This document shows, in pieces, positions 18,118-25,936 of a stretch of 64,000 nt of DNA. Position numbers and translations under genes: made by a program. The DNA comes from CAWJKP01 sp963843465 (GTDB taxonomy: Bacteria > Planctomycetota > Planctomycetia > Pirellulales > Thermoguttaceae): the NCBI GenBank assembly GCA_963843465.1, contig CAWJKP010000004.1, forward strand, positions 186,001 to 250,000, written 5' to 3'. The notes below the pieces were generated by a model. That model did no database searches. It saw only the letters and a list, made by a program, of their open reading frames with translations, and was not told the origin of the DNA. The first letter of the stretch is position 1; the number at the start of each line of letters is the position of its first letter.

Positions 18118-18152
18118 GGATTATTCAGCATCATCGCCCCTCTGAATAATCC
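18118..18152. repeat. Mini inverted repeat with GGATTATTCAG arms
   Basis: Perfect 11-bp arms (18,118-18,128 and 18,142-18,152) around a 13-base loop. The sequence ACCGGGATTATTCAG matches the terminal inverted repeat of the MITE at 61,943-62,074 and the copy ending at 63,554, so this looks like a minimal or internally deleted member. It has no run of T, so a terminator role is not supported. Confidence 0.6.
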
Positions 18153-18178
18153 TGGCTAATGGGGGGGACTTGCAGGCA

Positions 18179-18580
18179 ATGGCCAGACCAATCGAGATTT
18201 GCATTGTGGACGATGAGCGAATCGTCTGCGAGCGATTGCACTCGGCGATGGAGAAGAACGGCTTCCTGGTGGAAAGCTTCACCGACAGCACGGCGGCCCG
18301 GGAGAGGCTTTCTCAGAAAGAGTTCGATATCCTGATCACGGACCTGAAAATGGCCCACCCCGACGGGATCGAGCTGCTGGAATTCGCGCGCCGCTGCTTT
18401 CCCGAGATCAAGGTCGTGATCATCACCGGTTACGCCACCGTGGAAACGGCCCGGCAAGCGATGAAAAGCGGAGCAGTGGATTTTATTGCCAAGCCCTTCC
18501 GCCTCAGCGACCTGCGCGATCTGGTGTTGAAAATCGCGCGCGAAATAGAGGACGGCTCGGACAGCAGTCTCATTCCCTGA
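18179..18580 (+). CDS. Single-domain response regulator
   Basis: 133 residues. Seen: receiver domain with IVDDER, the phospho-acceptor in LITDLKMA, ITGYATVETA and the Lys in IAKPFR; no output domain. It is more like the 11.6-kb receiver (ITGYATVE, FIAKPF) than the 7.5-kb one. The ATG at 18,179 follows GGGGGGACTTGCAG; an in-frame TTG nine bases upstream is possible. Its stop converges on the membrane oxidoreductase 22 bases away. No dedicated kinase is adjacent, so it may share the kinase at 12.3 kb. Confidence 0.87.
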   Translation: MARPIEICIVDDERIVCERLHSAMEKNGFLVESFTDSTAARERLSQKEFDILITDLKMAHPDGIELLEFARRCFPEIKVVIITGYATVETARQAMKSGAVDFIAKPFRLSDLRDLVLKIAREIEDGSDSSLIP

Positions 18581-18602
18581 ATCAGCGTGCCGGCAGACCC
18601 CG

Positions 18603-20612
18603 CTACGACTTCCCGCGCATGGCGTCGGCGACGATTTCGGCGACGTCTTTGACCTTCACCGACTTGGTGGTCTGTTCCTCGCGCAGGCCGTCTTCCATCA
18701 TGGTCATGCAATAGGGACAGGCCACGCAGATCGTCGAGGGCTTCCGCTCCAGCGCCTGCCGGGTCCGCTCCAGGTACATGGCCTTGCCGATGTCCTCATC
18801 CATCCACATGCGGCCGGCCCCCCCTCCGCAGCAGAAGCTGTCTTGCCGGCAGCGGGCCATTTCCAGGGGCGGCTTGCCGCTGGCCTCGGCCAGCAACTGC
18901 CGCGGTTCGTTGTACACGCCGTTGTAGCGGCCCAAGTAGCAGGAATCGTGGAAGACGATCCGCCCGTCGGCCTGGCCGTTCAGCCGGATTCTGCCCTGCC
19001 GCAGCAGGTCGGCAAGGATCTGCGTATGGTGGAAGACCTCGAAGTCGGCGCCGAACTGCGCGTAATCGTTCTTCAGGGTGCTGAAGCAGTGTGGGCAGGA
19101 GGCGATGATCTTGCGGATGCCGTGTTTTTTCCAAAGCGCGATGTTGGCGCGGGCCAACCCGTCGAAAACGTACTCGTTGCCCAGACGGCGGAGCGGATCG
19201 CCGCAGCACTTCTCGCTGGCCCCCAGGATCCCCCAGGAGAGGCCCGCGGCGTTGAAGATCCTGGTCAGGGCCAACGTAGTCTGACGATTCCTGGAATCGA
19301 AGGCGCCGGCGCAGCCGACGAAGAACAGGTACTCCACGGACACGTCGTCCGCCAGGACCTTGACATCCTGGTCCAGGGCCCACTTGGCCCGCTCTCCCGG
19401 GGCGATGCCCCACGGATTGAATCGCTGCTCCGCGGTCTCAAAAAGCTTGATCAGCTCCGGCGGGAAGGCGGCCTGTTCCATGACCAGGTGGCGGCGCAGA
19501 CCGATGAGCTTGGGCACGTGCTCGATGCACACCGGGCAAGCGGCCATGCAGGCGCCGCACGAGGTGCAGGCCCAGACGGCGTCTGGCGAGACGCTGGCCT
19601 CACCGCTGCCGATCAAGGGCGTCTGTACCGGGGCCTCGTCGCCGGCGGAGCCCAGGCTGTCGGGACGACCCGCCAACGCTGCCGGGCCGTTGGCCAACAG
19701 GTTCAGCTTGCCGGCGTGGATCACCAGCCGCGGATTGAGCGACTTGCCCGTGGCGTGGGCCGGGCAAGCGGCCTCGCAACGGCCGCATTCCGTGCAGGAG
19801 TAGAAGTCCAACAAGTCCTTCCAGGAAAATTGAAAGACTTTCGACACGCCGAAACGCCGGCCCTTCTGGAAGGTCAGGCGGGGAACGGTCGTCACGAAGG
19901 ACAAACTGCGGAAGAAGCAGTTGGGAATCGCCGTGAGGATGTGCAGGTGCTTGCCCAGCGGCAGGTACGGCAGAAAGCACAACAGCGCCAGGGCGTGTAC
20001 CCACCAGCAGGCGCGGGCCACATCCTGGACGTGCTGGGGCTCCGCGCCGGCGGCCGCTGTGGACAACAGCCGGGAGATCGGCATCCACGAGGCCATTTCC
20101 TGCCGCCCCAAGCGGATCCCGCAGGCGTTCAAGCCGAAGTAGGCCGTCATCAGCGTGGCGATCAGCCCCAGGATGATGAAGGCATCCCACGTCGCCGCCA
20201 CGTAGGGTGGGCGGAAAAACACCCGCCGCACCACGGCCACGATCACCGCCGCCAGGACGACCAGCGACATGATGTCGGCCACCAGCAATAGCGCGCCATA
20301 CAACACCGGCCCAAGGAACGCCAAGGAGAACTTGGGAAACACCCCCGCCAGCAGGAACTGCGCATTGACCAGCAGCAGGGCCATGAACCCCCAAAAAATG
20401 AAGAAGTGGTTCAGGCCGAATCGCTCCTTGAGCACGCGCCGCTGGCCGAAGGCGTCCAGCAGCACGTTGCGCAAGCGGGTCCCCAGCCGATCGAAGCGGT
20501 TCTCCCAGTGCCCCAGGCACATCATGGCCAGCAGCCGGTAGACGCTGCGCAGGAAGAAAGCCGCGGCCACCAGCGACAGAACGACGAACAGCCCGATTTC
20601 AGTTCCGCTCAA
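18603..20612 (-). CDS. Membrane-bound FeS oxidoreductase with cytochrome b domain (EMO-like ETF:menaquinone oxidoreductase)
   Basis: 669 residues. Seen: about six membrane spans at the N-terminus, resembling a NarI-type cytochrome b with histidines (GLNHFFIFWGF, WWVHALALLCFLPYLPLGKHLHI); two 4Fe-4S motifs (CTECGRCEAACP and CTSCGACMAACPVCIEH); two CCG domains (CCGDPLRRLG and CCGGGAGRMW). This is the HdrD/DsrK-like architecture of EMO, which passes electrons from ETF to menaquinone. Start: TTG at 20,612 with AGGAG eight bases upstream; no ATG is available between the etfA stop and the first span. It is the last gene of the etf operon. Partner flavoprotein dehydrogenases are not in the operon. 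Confidence 0.87.
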   Translation of the reverse strand: MSGTEIGLFVVLSLVAAAFFLRSVYRLLAMMCLGHWENRFDRLGTRLRNVLLDAFGQRRVLKERFGLNHFFIFWGFMALLLVNAQFLLAGVFPKFSLAFLGPVLYGALLLVADIMSLVVLAAVIVAVVRRVFFRPPYVAATWDAFIILGLIATLMTAYFGLNACGIRLGRQEMASWMPISRLLSTAAAGAEPQHVQDVARACWWVHALALLCFLPYLPLGKHLHILTAIPNCFFRSLSFVTTVPRLTFQKGRRFGVSKVFQFSWKDLLDFYSCTECGRCEAACPAHATGKSLNPRLVIHAGKLNLLANGPAALAGRPDSLGSAGDEAPVQTPLIGSGEASVSPDAVWACTSCGACMAACPVCIEHVPKLIGLRRHLVMEQAAFPPELIKLFETAEQRFNPWGIAPGERAKWALDQDVKVLADDVSVEYLFFVGCAGAFDSRNRQTTLALTRIFNAAGLSWGILGASEKCCGDPLRRLGNEYVFDGLARANIALWKKHGIRKIIASCPHCFSTLKNDYAQFGADFEVFHHTQILADLLRQGRIRLNGQADGRIVFHDSCYLGRYNGVYNEPRQLLAEASGKPPLEMARCRQDSFCCGGGAGRMWMDEDIGKAMYLERTRQALERKPSTICVACPYCMTMMEDGLREEQTTKSVKVKDVAEIVADAMRGKS

Positions 20613-20625
20613 CGAGGTTCTCCTC

Positions 20626-21988
20626 TCATGCTCTCCGTGGGACGACCTGGAGCTTGCTCTGGCGCAGCTTTTCGGTGACCGTGGGCACGATCTCCAGCAC
20701 GTCGCCGACAATACCCAGGTGCGCCACCTCGAAGATCGGGGCGGAGGGGTCCTTGTTGATGGCGATGATGTGTTCCGAGTCTTGCATGCCCACCAGGTGC
20801 TGGATGGCGCCGGAAATGCCGCAGGCGACGTAAAGCCGGGGCTTGACGGTCTTGCCGGTCTGGCCCACCTGCCGCCCGTGCGGCATCCAGCCTGCGGCCA
20901 CGGCGCCGCGCGACGCGCCCACCACGCCGCCCAGCACGCGCGCCAGGTCCTCCAAGAGGTGCAGATTCCCCGCCGACACCATGCCCCGGCCGCCGCTGAC
21001 GATGATGTCGGCGGCGGCGATATCGACCACGCCCTCGCTGGCCAAGGGGATGATTTCCAGGATCTTCGTGCTGATCTGGTCTTCCGCAAGCGTCAACGGC
21101 TCCGAGACGATCTGGCCGGTCCGGCCGGCCTGAAAGGCGGGACGGGGCATCACGTAGGGTCGCACGGAAGCCATCTGCGGTCGGGCCCTTTCCGTGAGGA
21201 TCGTGGCCATGATATTGCCGCCGAAGGCCGGACGCGTCTGCTCCAACAGCCTCCGCTGGCGGTCGATGGATAGTCCCGTGCAATCGGCTGTCAGCCCGGC
21301 TTCGAGCTTCGTGGCCACGGCCCCCGCCAGGTCGCGTCCCATGCCGGTCGCCCCGATCAGCACGACTTCCGGCCGGTGTTTGCGAATCAGGTCCACCGTG
21401 GCGTGCAGATAGGGCCCGGTCCGGTAGCGGGCCAACACGGGATCGTCGACCACGTAAACCTTGTCGGCGCCGTACCCAAAAGCCTGCTCGGCCAGGGGAG
21501 CAACGCCGGCCCCCAGCACGAATGCGCACAACTCGACGCTCAAGTCATTGGCCAGCGTCCGGCCTACGCCCAAAAGCTCCCACGATACCGGATGGGCTTG
21601 GCCCTGGTCCTGCTCCACGAAGACCCAGACCGCCGAAGCGTGGTCCCCGGCAGCCGGGGCGGCCGGGGCGGCGGACGGCGATTCCATCGCCGCGGCCGTT
21701 TCCATCTCCGCAGCCGTTTCCATCTCCGCGACCATGCCCGCCTCTTCGCCCTCGCTCGGCTGGCCCTCGGGGAACTTCATCTCCAAGGCCCCCGCCGGAC
21801 AAATCTTCACGCACTTGGCACAGCCGATGCAGGCTGCCTCATCGATGATCGGCTCACCCTTGTCGTTCAGCGCCATGGATTTCGGCGGGCACGCCACCAC
21901 GCAGCGATCGCCGCAAGCGATGCAGCGGCCTACGATCAGCCGTGCCTTGCCTCGCGGCTTCTTCTTTCTTACCTTCGCTGTCTTTCAT
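20626..21988 (-). CDS. etfA: Electron transfer flavoprotein alpha subunit fused to a 2x[4Fe-4S] ferredoxin (one frameshift)
   Basis: About 453 residues. Seen: N-terminal ferredoxin cysteines (CIACGDRCVVACPP and CIGCAKCVKICP), an acidic Ala/Glu/Met-rich linker, an EtfA N-domain (VWVFVEQDQGQAHPVSWELLG) and the FAD-binding C-domain (VSGGRGMVSAGNLHLLEDLA, GQTGKTVKPRLYVACGISG, AINKDPSAPIF). The ATG at 21,988 lies 14 bases after the etfB stop with an AAGG site. One extra base in the AAGAAAGAAGAAG stretch near the start breaks the frame; removing it gives MKDSEGKKEKPRGKARLIVGRC. Known: Fd-EtfA fusions occur in anaerobes whose ETF feeds HdrD-like membrane partners. Confidence 0.9.
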
Positions 21989-22002
21989 GGGCGACCTTGG
22001 CA

Positions 22003-22827
22003 TCAACTTCCGTTAGAGGACCGCACGATGTCCCAACTGACGAGCCTCTCCAGCAGGCACGCCACCGCCGGTTCCTGGAACTCTCCTTCTCCCTGAACGA
22101 CCTCGCCTTTGGCTCGCTGAGGGGCAAAGATCTTCTTCACCTGGGTGGGAGAACCCCGCAATCCGATCTTGCCGGCGTCGAGCTTCAATACATCGTTGGT
22201 CCAGACCGGCAGGGTCGCGTCGGCCGCGGCCAGCCTTCCCGGAACCGTCGGATAGCGGGGAACGTTGATTTCCCGGACCACCGTGAGCAGTGCCGGCAGG
22301 CTGGCTTCCACGATCTCGTGGTGCTTCTCCAACCGGCGACGTACCCGAAGGACCCGGGCCTCCAGGTCGATCTTCGAGATCTCGTCCACCAGGGTCAACT
22401 GCGAGGCCCCCAATCGGCACGCAATCCCCGGTCCCACTTGCGCCGTGTCGCCGTCGATCGTCTGCTGCCCGCAGATGATCAGGTCCACGGTTTCCTGCTG
22501 ATCGATGGCCTTGATGGCTTCGGCCAGGACCTTGCTGGTGGCCAGCGTGTCGGCGCCTCCAAAGGCGCGATCGCTCAACAACACCGCACTATCGGCCCCC
22601 AAAGCGATCGCCCTGCGCAAGACGGCTTCCGCCGTCGGCGGGCCCATCGAAATGACCGTCACATGCCCCCCGTATTTGTCCTTCACCCGCAGCGCCGCTT
22701 CGACCGCATGCGTGTCGAACGGATTGGTGATGAACGGTACATCCTTGCGGACCAGCGTGTTAGTGACGGGGTCAATCTTGACCTGCGTCGTGTCGGGAAC
22801 CATCTTGATACAGACCAGGACGTGCAT
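22003..22827 (-). CDS. etfB: Electron transfer flavoprotein beta subunit
   Basis: 274 residues, full length. Seen: start MHVLVCIKMVPDTTQVKIDP, the AMP/FAD-binding region (GQQTIDGDTAQVGPGIACRLG) and the recognition-loop region (VEASLPALLTVVREINVPRYP). Known: EtfAB carries two electrons from acyl-CoA, lactate or similar dehydrogenases. It is the first gene of the etf operon, preceded by the leader and promoter at 22.8-23.1 kb. Stop-to-start distance to etfA is 14 bases. Confidence 0.95.
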   Translation of the reverse strand: MHVLVCIKMVPDTTQVKIDPVTNTLVRKDVPFITNPFDTHAVEAALRVKDKYGGHVTVISMGPPTAEAVLRRAIALGADSAVLLSDRAFGGADTLATSKVLAEAIKAIDQQETVDLIICGQQTIDGDTAQVGPGIACRLGASQLTLVDEISKIDLEARVLRVRRRLEKHHEIVEASLPALLTVVREINVPRYPTVPGRLAAADATLPVWTNDVLKLDAGKIGLRGSPTQVKKIFAPQRAKGEVVQGEGEFQEPAVACLLERLVSWDIVRSSNGS

Positions 22828-23047
22828 CGAGGGCTACCTCGGTCCAGTGGGAACAGCGATAGAGCCAAACAAAGTAGGGTGGCTGGGCAGACAGACCACC
22901 ACTAACAGGTTGTGACCGCCCGAGAGATGGCCACCACAGGTGGGGACTGTGGATTTCGCGGCGTGAAACCGGGGCTGCCCCCACGCCGCGGCCGACCTCG
23001 CCGCCAGTCTCGGGACCGAAGCGCGGGTGCTCATCCAAAATGCATGT
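22828..23047 (-). promoter_or_regulatory. Long 5' leader of the etf operon, homologous to the apr leader
   Basis: From the predicted start near 23,047 to the etfB ATG. The first ~60 nt match the apr leader, including GCACCCGCGC and an ATG at 23,034 opening MSTRASVPR. Here that frame runs 66 codons and stops at 22,834, seven bases before etfB, so translation could be coupled. After about 18 codons the two leaders diverge. No ribosome-binding site is evident for the small frame. Confidence 0.55.
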
Positions 23048-23053
23048 TATTCC

Positions 23054-23082
23054 TTTTTACACTTAGAACAGCCCCCTGTCAA
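23054..23082 (-). promoter_or_regulatory. Sigma-70-type promoter of the etf operon
   Basis: Minus strand: TTGACA (23,082-23,077), 17-base spacer, TAAAAA (23,059-23,054). Same layout and flanking bases as the apr promoter. Confidence 0.7.
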
Positions 23083-23090
23083 GGATTTGC

Positions 23091-23116
23091 GTGATTTTGT
23101 TCACGTTTTGTTCACG
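23091..23116. promoter_or_regulatory. GTGA-N6-TCAC operator with tandem TTTTGTTCACG half-sites
   Basis: GTGA TTTTGT TCAC (23,091-23,104), eight bases upstream of the -35 element, as at the apr promoter. The 11-mer TTTTGTTCACG is directly repeated (23,095-23,105 and 23,106-23,116), which could allow cooperative binding. Candidate Rex or CRP/FNR-family site. Confidence 0.62.
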
Positions 23117-23155
23117 ATCGCTCAAGTCAATTATACCCCCTGTTTTCTGGGGGAT

Positions 23156-23167
23156 CTGCCGGGGCAG
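23156..23167. promoter_or_regulatory. Conserved upstream palindrome CTGCC-GG-GGCAG
   Basis: Second copy of the palindrome found at 5,777-5,788, at nearly the same distance (51 versus 53 bases) from the operator, inside a conserved GGGGGATCTGCCGGGGCAG stretch. The binder is unknown. Confidence 0.5.
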
Positions 23168-23292
23168 ACAAGAAAACAAGCAGCCGGCCGCGTTTCGACG
23201 CGGAGCGGAAACGAGGGCTGGGCTCGCTCTACGAGCAGTCCGCACGGATAAACGGGTTGGGAGTCTTTTGGTCAACTCCCGGGATACATAGC

Positions 23293-23544
23293 TTAATTCC
23301 CGTGTGCATCGTAATCGTTGTACCCGTCCATCCGAGGATCATCCCAACCGGCTTGCATGGCCGATTCAGCCTGGGCAGCATAGGTATCGCCCAACTCGTC
23401 TTCAGCGGCAGTCTTCAACCGCTGGAACTCGTCGGCGGACACGAGCACGTAGGCCACATGGGTCTGTTCGTCAATCAATTCCAGCGGCTCGCCAGGGTGG
23501 GCACTGACAGCCGTTCGCAGCTCGTCGGGCAATTTGGCAGTCAT
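23293..23544 (-). CDS. Small antitoxin-like protein
   Basis: 83 residues. Seen: MTAKLPDELRTAVSAHPGEPLELIDEQTHVAYVLVSADEFQRLK, a pattern reminiscent of Phd/YefM-type antitoxins (a strand-rich N-terminus ending in Y-V-L-V-x-x-D-E-F-x-R-L), followed by an acidic tail. An AGGAG-like site precedes the ATG. No toxin gene is adjacent on either side, so it is either an orphan or a solitary regulator. Low-level similarity only; assignment by pattern. Confidence 0.6.
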   Translation of the reverse strand: MTAKLPDELRTAVSAHPGEPLELIDEQTHVAYVLVSADEFQRLKTAAEDELGDTYAAQAESAMQAGWDDPRMDGYNDYDAHGN

Positions 23545-23582
23545 TAGGAAACTCCTTTTCTGTCCTCTTCAAACTGTAAACG

Positions 23583-23617
23583 CCCCCGCTGGGCTTGCCC
23601 CAGCGGAGCGGAGGATT
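23583..23617 (-). repeat. REP element next to the REP transposase
   Basis: CCCCCGCTGGGCTTGCCCC followed by AGCGGAGCGGAGGATT: a short hairpin (CCGCTGGG / CCCAGCGG) with a conserved GGAGCGGAGGATT tail. It is the reverse orientation of the four units at 24,426-24,692, so REPs flank the transposase gene on both sides. A solo copy lies at 62,371-62,405. Confidence 0.75.
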
Positions 23618-23622
23618 CGACA

Positions 23623-24411
23623 CTACGCTCTCGGAATGGCCCCGAGATCATACTCGCCAAACGTCCCCACATAATACCCGAACTCGAACACCCGTTTCAT
23701 CTCCTCTCGATAGGCCAAATTGTTCATGAACCGAACGGCAATCTCGCCAGGCGACTGGTTTGGCACACCCCCCAGCGTGAGGTGAACGTGATCCGACACA
23801 ATGCCGCCACGCGAAAGAAGATATCGCTGCTTCTCGCACACGCCGACGATCATTGCTCTTCTGGCCGCAATCCGCTCTTCACACACTTCCCGAAAACGCT
23901 CTGTGTGAACCAGCACCATGTGCAAGTTGTACCAATAGATCGCGTGATCCCCCTCGCGCGGAAGTGACAAATCCACGTGCGGGTTGCAGAGCTGGTTCCG
24001 CTCGAACACTGCCTGCACTCGGGGATCGGCCATGGAGTGGTGCCCTGCCTGGGCGCGAACGTAGTTCTCCACCGCCTCGCGCGTTACCGACCCGACGCTC
24101 CGCAGGCAATAATTCCTCTGAAAGGCTTTGGGACGTTCGCCACGAACTTGGTACTGAAGTCTGCCCTTGACCGAACGAACCAAGGCGTGCGGCGAGACCG
24201 CAGGTTTCGTACTCACGAGGAGCTGGCTCATCCTCTCGTCGACAAAACGATGCTCCAGCACGCGCACGCCGTCAGGCTCGGTGGCTGCCTGCAAAGCATC
24301 GAGCCACTCTGCGGCAGAGGGCGGTTGATGCCAGAAGACGGAAAGACTCCAATTGAGTTGATAGGCAGGTTGGCAGTTATCCAGAGTGTAAATGGGGGAA
24401 AGTACCGGCAT
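23623..24411 (-). CDS. REP-associated transposase (RAYT), IS200-like Y1 fold, two-lobed
   Basis: 262 residues. Seen: the first lobe has the Y1-transposase segment QLLVSTKPAVSPHALVRSVKGR and FQRNYCLRSVGSVTREAVENYVRAQ (with the Tyr), but its expected HUH position reads MSQLL, so metal-binding histidines are absent there. The second lobe has SDHVHLTLGG (an intact HUH) and FEFGYYVGTFGEYDLG. Known: such proteins are frequent in planctomycetes and related RAYTs mobilise REP palindromes. REP copies abut both sides of this gene. There is no IS-like terminal repeat, fitting a domesticated single-copy transposase. Confidence 0.8.
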   Translation of the reverse strand: MPVLSPIYTLDNCQPAYQLNWSLSVFWHQPPSAAEWLDALQAATEPDGVRVLEHRFVDERMSQLLVSTKPAVSPHALVRSVKGRLQYQVRGERPKAFQRNYCLRSVGSVTREAVENYVRAQAGHHSMADPRVQAVFERNQLCNPHVDLSLPREGDHAIYWYNLHMVLVHTERFREVCEERIAARRAMIVGVCEKQRYLLSRGGIVSDHVHLTLGGVPNQSPGEIAVRFMNNLAYREEMKRVFEFGYYVGTFGEYDLGAIPRA

Positions 24412-24425
24412 GGCGACAACCTTGG

Positions 24426-24692
24426 GTAGTGCTCAATCCTTCGCTCCGCCGGGGCAAGCCCGGCGGGGGCGGCAGGACGCTGGGACGCGGCCGGTAGTGC
24501 TCAATCCTTCGCTCCGCCGGGGCAAGCCCGGCGGGGGCGGCAGGACGCTGGGACGCGGCCGGTAGTGCTCAATCCTTCGCTCCGCCGAGGCAAGCCCGGC
24601 GGGGGCGGCAACACGCTCGCACGCGGCCGGTAGTGCTCAATCCTCCGCTCCGCCGGGGCACGTCCGGCGGGGGCGGCAACACGCTGGCCATA
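24426..24692 (+). repeat. Four tandem 68-bp REP-containing units
   Basis: Units start at 24,426, 24,494, 24,562 and 24,630, each opening GTAGTGCTCAATCC and containing the hairpin CCGCCGGG-GCAAG-CCCGGCGG. Units 1 and 2 are nearly identical; units 3 and 4 carry a few changes. The array fills the space between the REP transposase start and the end of the M16 gene. Resembles a BIME-type REP cluster. Confidence 0.85.
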
Positions 24693-24697
24693 TTGCC

Positions 24698-25936
24698 TCA
24701 CTCCGGCGCCCGCACCTCGTCCAACGGACCGATGGTCACCGTCGTGCCATGGGTGAGCGGATAACGCTGGAGCACGGAGAGTACCTGCTCGATGGTGATT
24801 GCCCGGACGGCCTCCAGATCGTCGCGGACGGAGCGGTACTGGCGGCGCTGGACCCAGTCGCCGCCCAGGGCGAAGAGGCGGCCGCGGGGCCGCTCACCGG
24901 AGAGGACGACGCGGGAGGCGACCTTGCTCTTGGCCTGGGCCAGCTCGTCGGCGGTGATGCCGCACTCCTGGGCATGGCGATAGACGTCGGCGATCCGCTG
25001 GAGATTCTCCGCGGCTCGCTCGGGATCGCAGCTCAAATAGGTCAGGAAGAGGCCGGCCCCTTCGTATTCGTGGTGATAAAGGCTCACCTGCTCGGCCAGC
25101 CCGGAATCGACCAGCTCCCAATAGAGGCGGCTGCCCGTGTCGTCGCCCAGCACGGTGGCCAGGAGCTTGGCCGGGTAGCGGTCGAGGTCTTCGGCGTTCG
25201 GGCCGCCGGTGAGCTGCACGGCGTATTGCTGCGTAGCCGACTCCTTGTGGATCACCCGGAAGGCCTCGTGCGACTCGGGGGGAGGCAACAGTCGGCCGGT
25301 CTCCAGCAGTTTCCAGCCGCCGCAGTAGCGCCGGGCGGCAGCGACCAGTTGGCCGAAGTCGATCCGGCCCGCGCCGGCCAGCACGATGTTGCCCGGGCTG
25401 TAGCGGCGCTGGAAGTAACTCCGCATAGCGTCCACCGGCAGCGCGGTGATGCTGGCTGCGGTGCCCAGCACGCTGCGGCCCAGGGGGTGGTTGCCGTAGT
25501 GCAAGGCCCGGCACTTCTCGTCGGCGCCGAAGGGCGGCTGGTCCTCGTTCATGAGAATCTCTTCGAGGATCACCTGCTTCTCGGTGTTGAAGTCGGCCTC
25601 GCGCAGCGAGGGGCGGAGGATGTCGGCCAGCAGTGCCACCGACGCCTCTTGATACTCGGGCAGGACGGCCGCGTAGAAGACCGTGTTCTCCTCGTTGGTG
25701 AAGGCGTTGTAGTGCGCCCCCATCTCGTCGAACTCGCGGTTCACGTCGTCGGCCGAGCGGCTCGGGGTGCCCTTGAAAACCATGTGCTCGAGGAAGTGGC
25801 TCACCCCGGCGATCTCGTCGGTCTCGTCCCGGGCGCCGGTCTTGACGAAGAATCCCAGCGCGGTCGAGTAGGCCTCGCCGTTGCACTCGGCGACGATCTC
25901 CAGTCCGTTCTCCAAGGTCTCGCTACGAAATTCCAA
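24698..25936 (-). CDS. M16-family zinc metalloprotease, catalytic subunit
   Basis: 412 residues. Seen: the inverted zinc motif HFLEH (GVSHFLEHMVFKGTPSRSADD) with the downstream glutamates in NTEKQVILEEILMNEDQP, and the C-terminal M16 domain. Known: M16 peptidases such as mitochondrial processing peptidase and PqqF-like enzymes degrade peptides as two-subunit clams. The TTG start at 25,936 has a GGAGGT site and overlaps the upstream M16 gene by 14 bases. The partner lacks the zinc motif, so the two probably form one active/inactive heterodimer. Confidence 0.92.
   Translation of the reverse strand: MEFRSETLENGLEIVAECNGEAYSTALGFFVKTGARDETDEIAGVSHFLEHMVFKGTPSRSADDVNREFDEMGAHYNAFTNEENTVFYAAVLPEYQEASVALLADILRPSLREADFNTEKQVILEEILMNEDQPPFGADEKCRALHYGNHPLGRSVLGTAASITALPVDAMRSYFQRRYSPGNIVLAGAGRIDFGQLVAAARRYCGGWKLLETGRLLPPPESHEAFRVIHKESATQQYAVQLTGGPNAEDLDRYPAKLLATVLGDDTGSRLYWELVDSGLAEQVSLYHHEYEGAGLFLTYLSCDPERAAENLQRIADVYRHAQECGITADELAQAKSKVASRVVLSGERPRGRLFALGGDWVQRRQYRSVRDDLEAVRAITIEQVLSVLQRYPLTHGTTVTIGPLDEVRAPE

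Noticed and set aside
18843..20291. 482-codon plus-strand frame opposite the EMO-like gene
   Set aside because: Shadow; no motif, composition typical of antisense of a membrane/FeS protein.
24426..24692. Possible CRISPR array
   Set aside because: The units are 68-bp tandem repeats without unique spacers, carry REP hairpins, and lie beside a REP transposase; no cas genes nearby.
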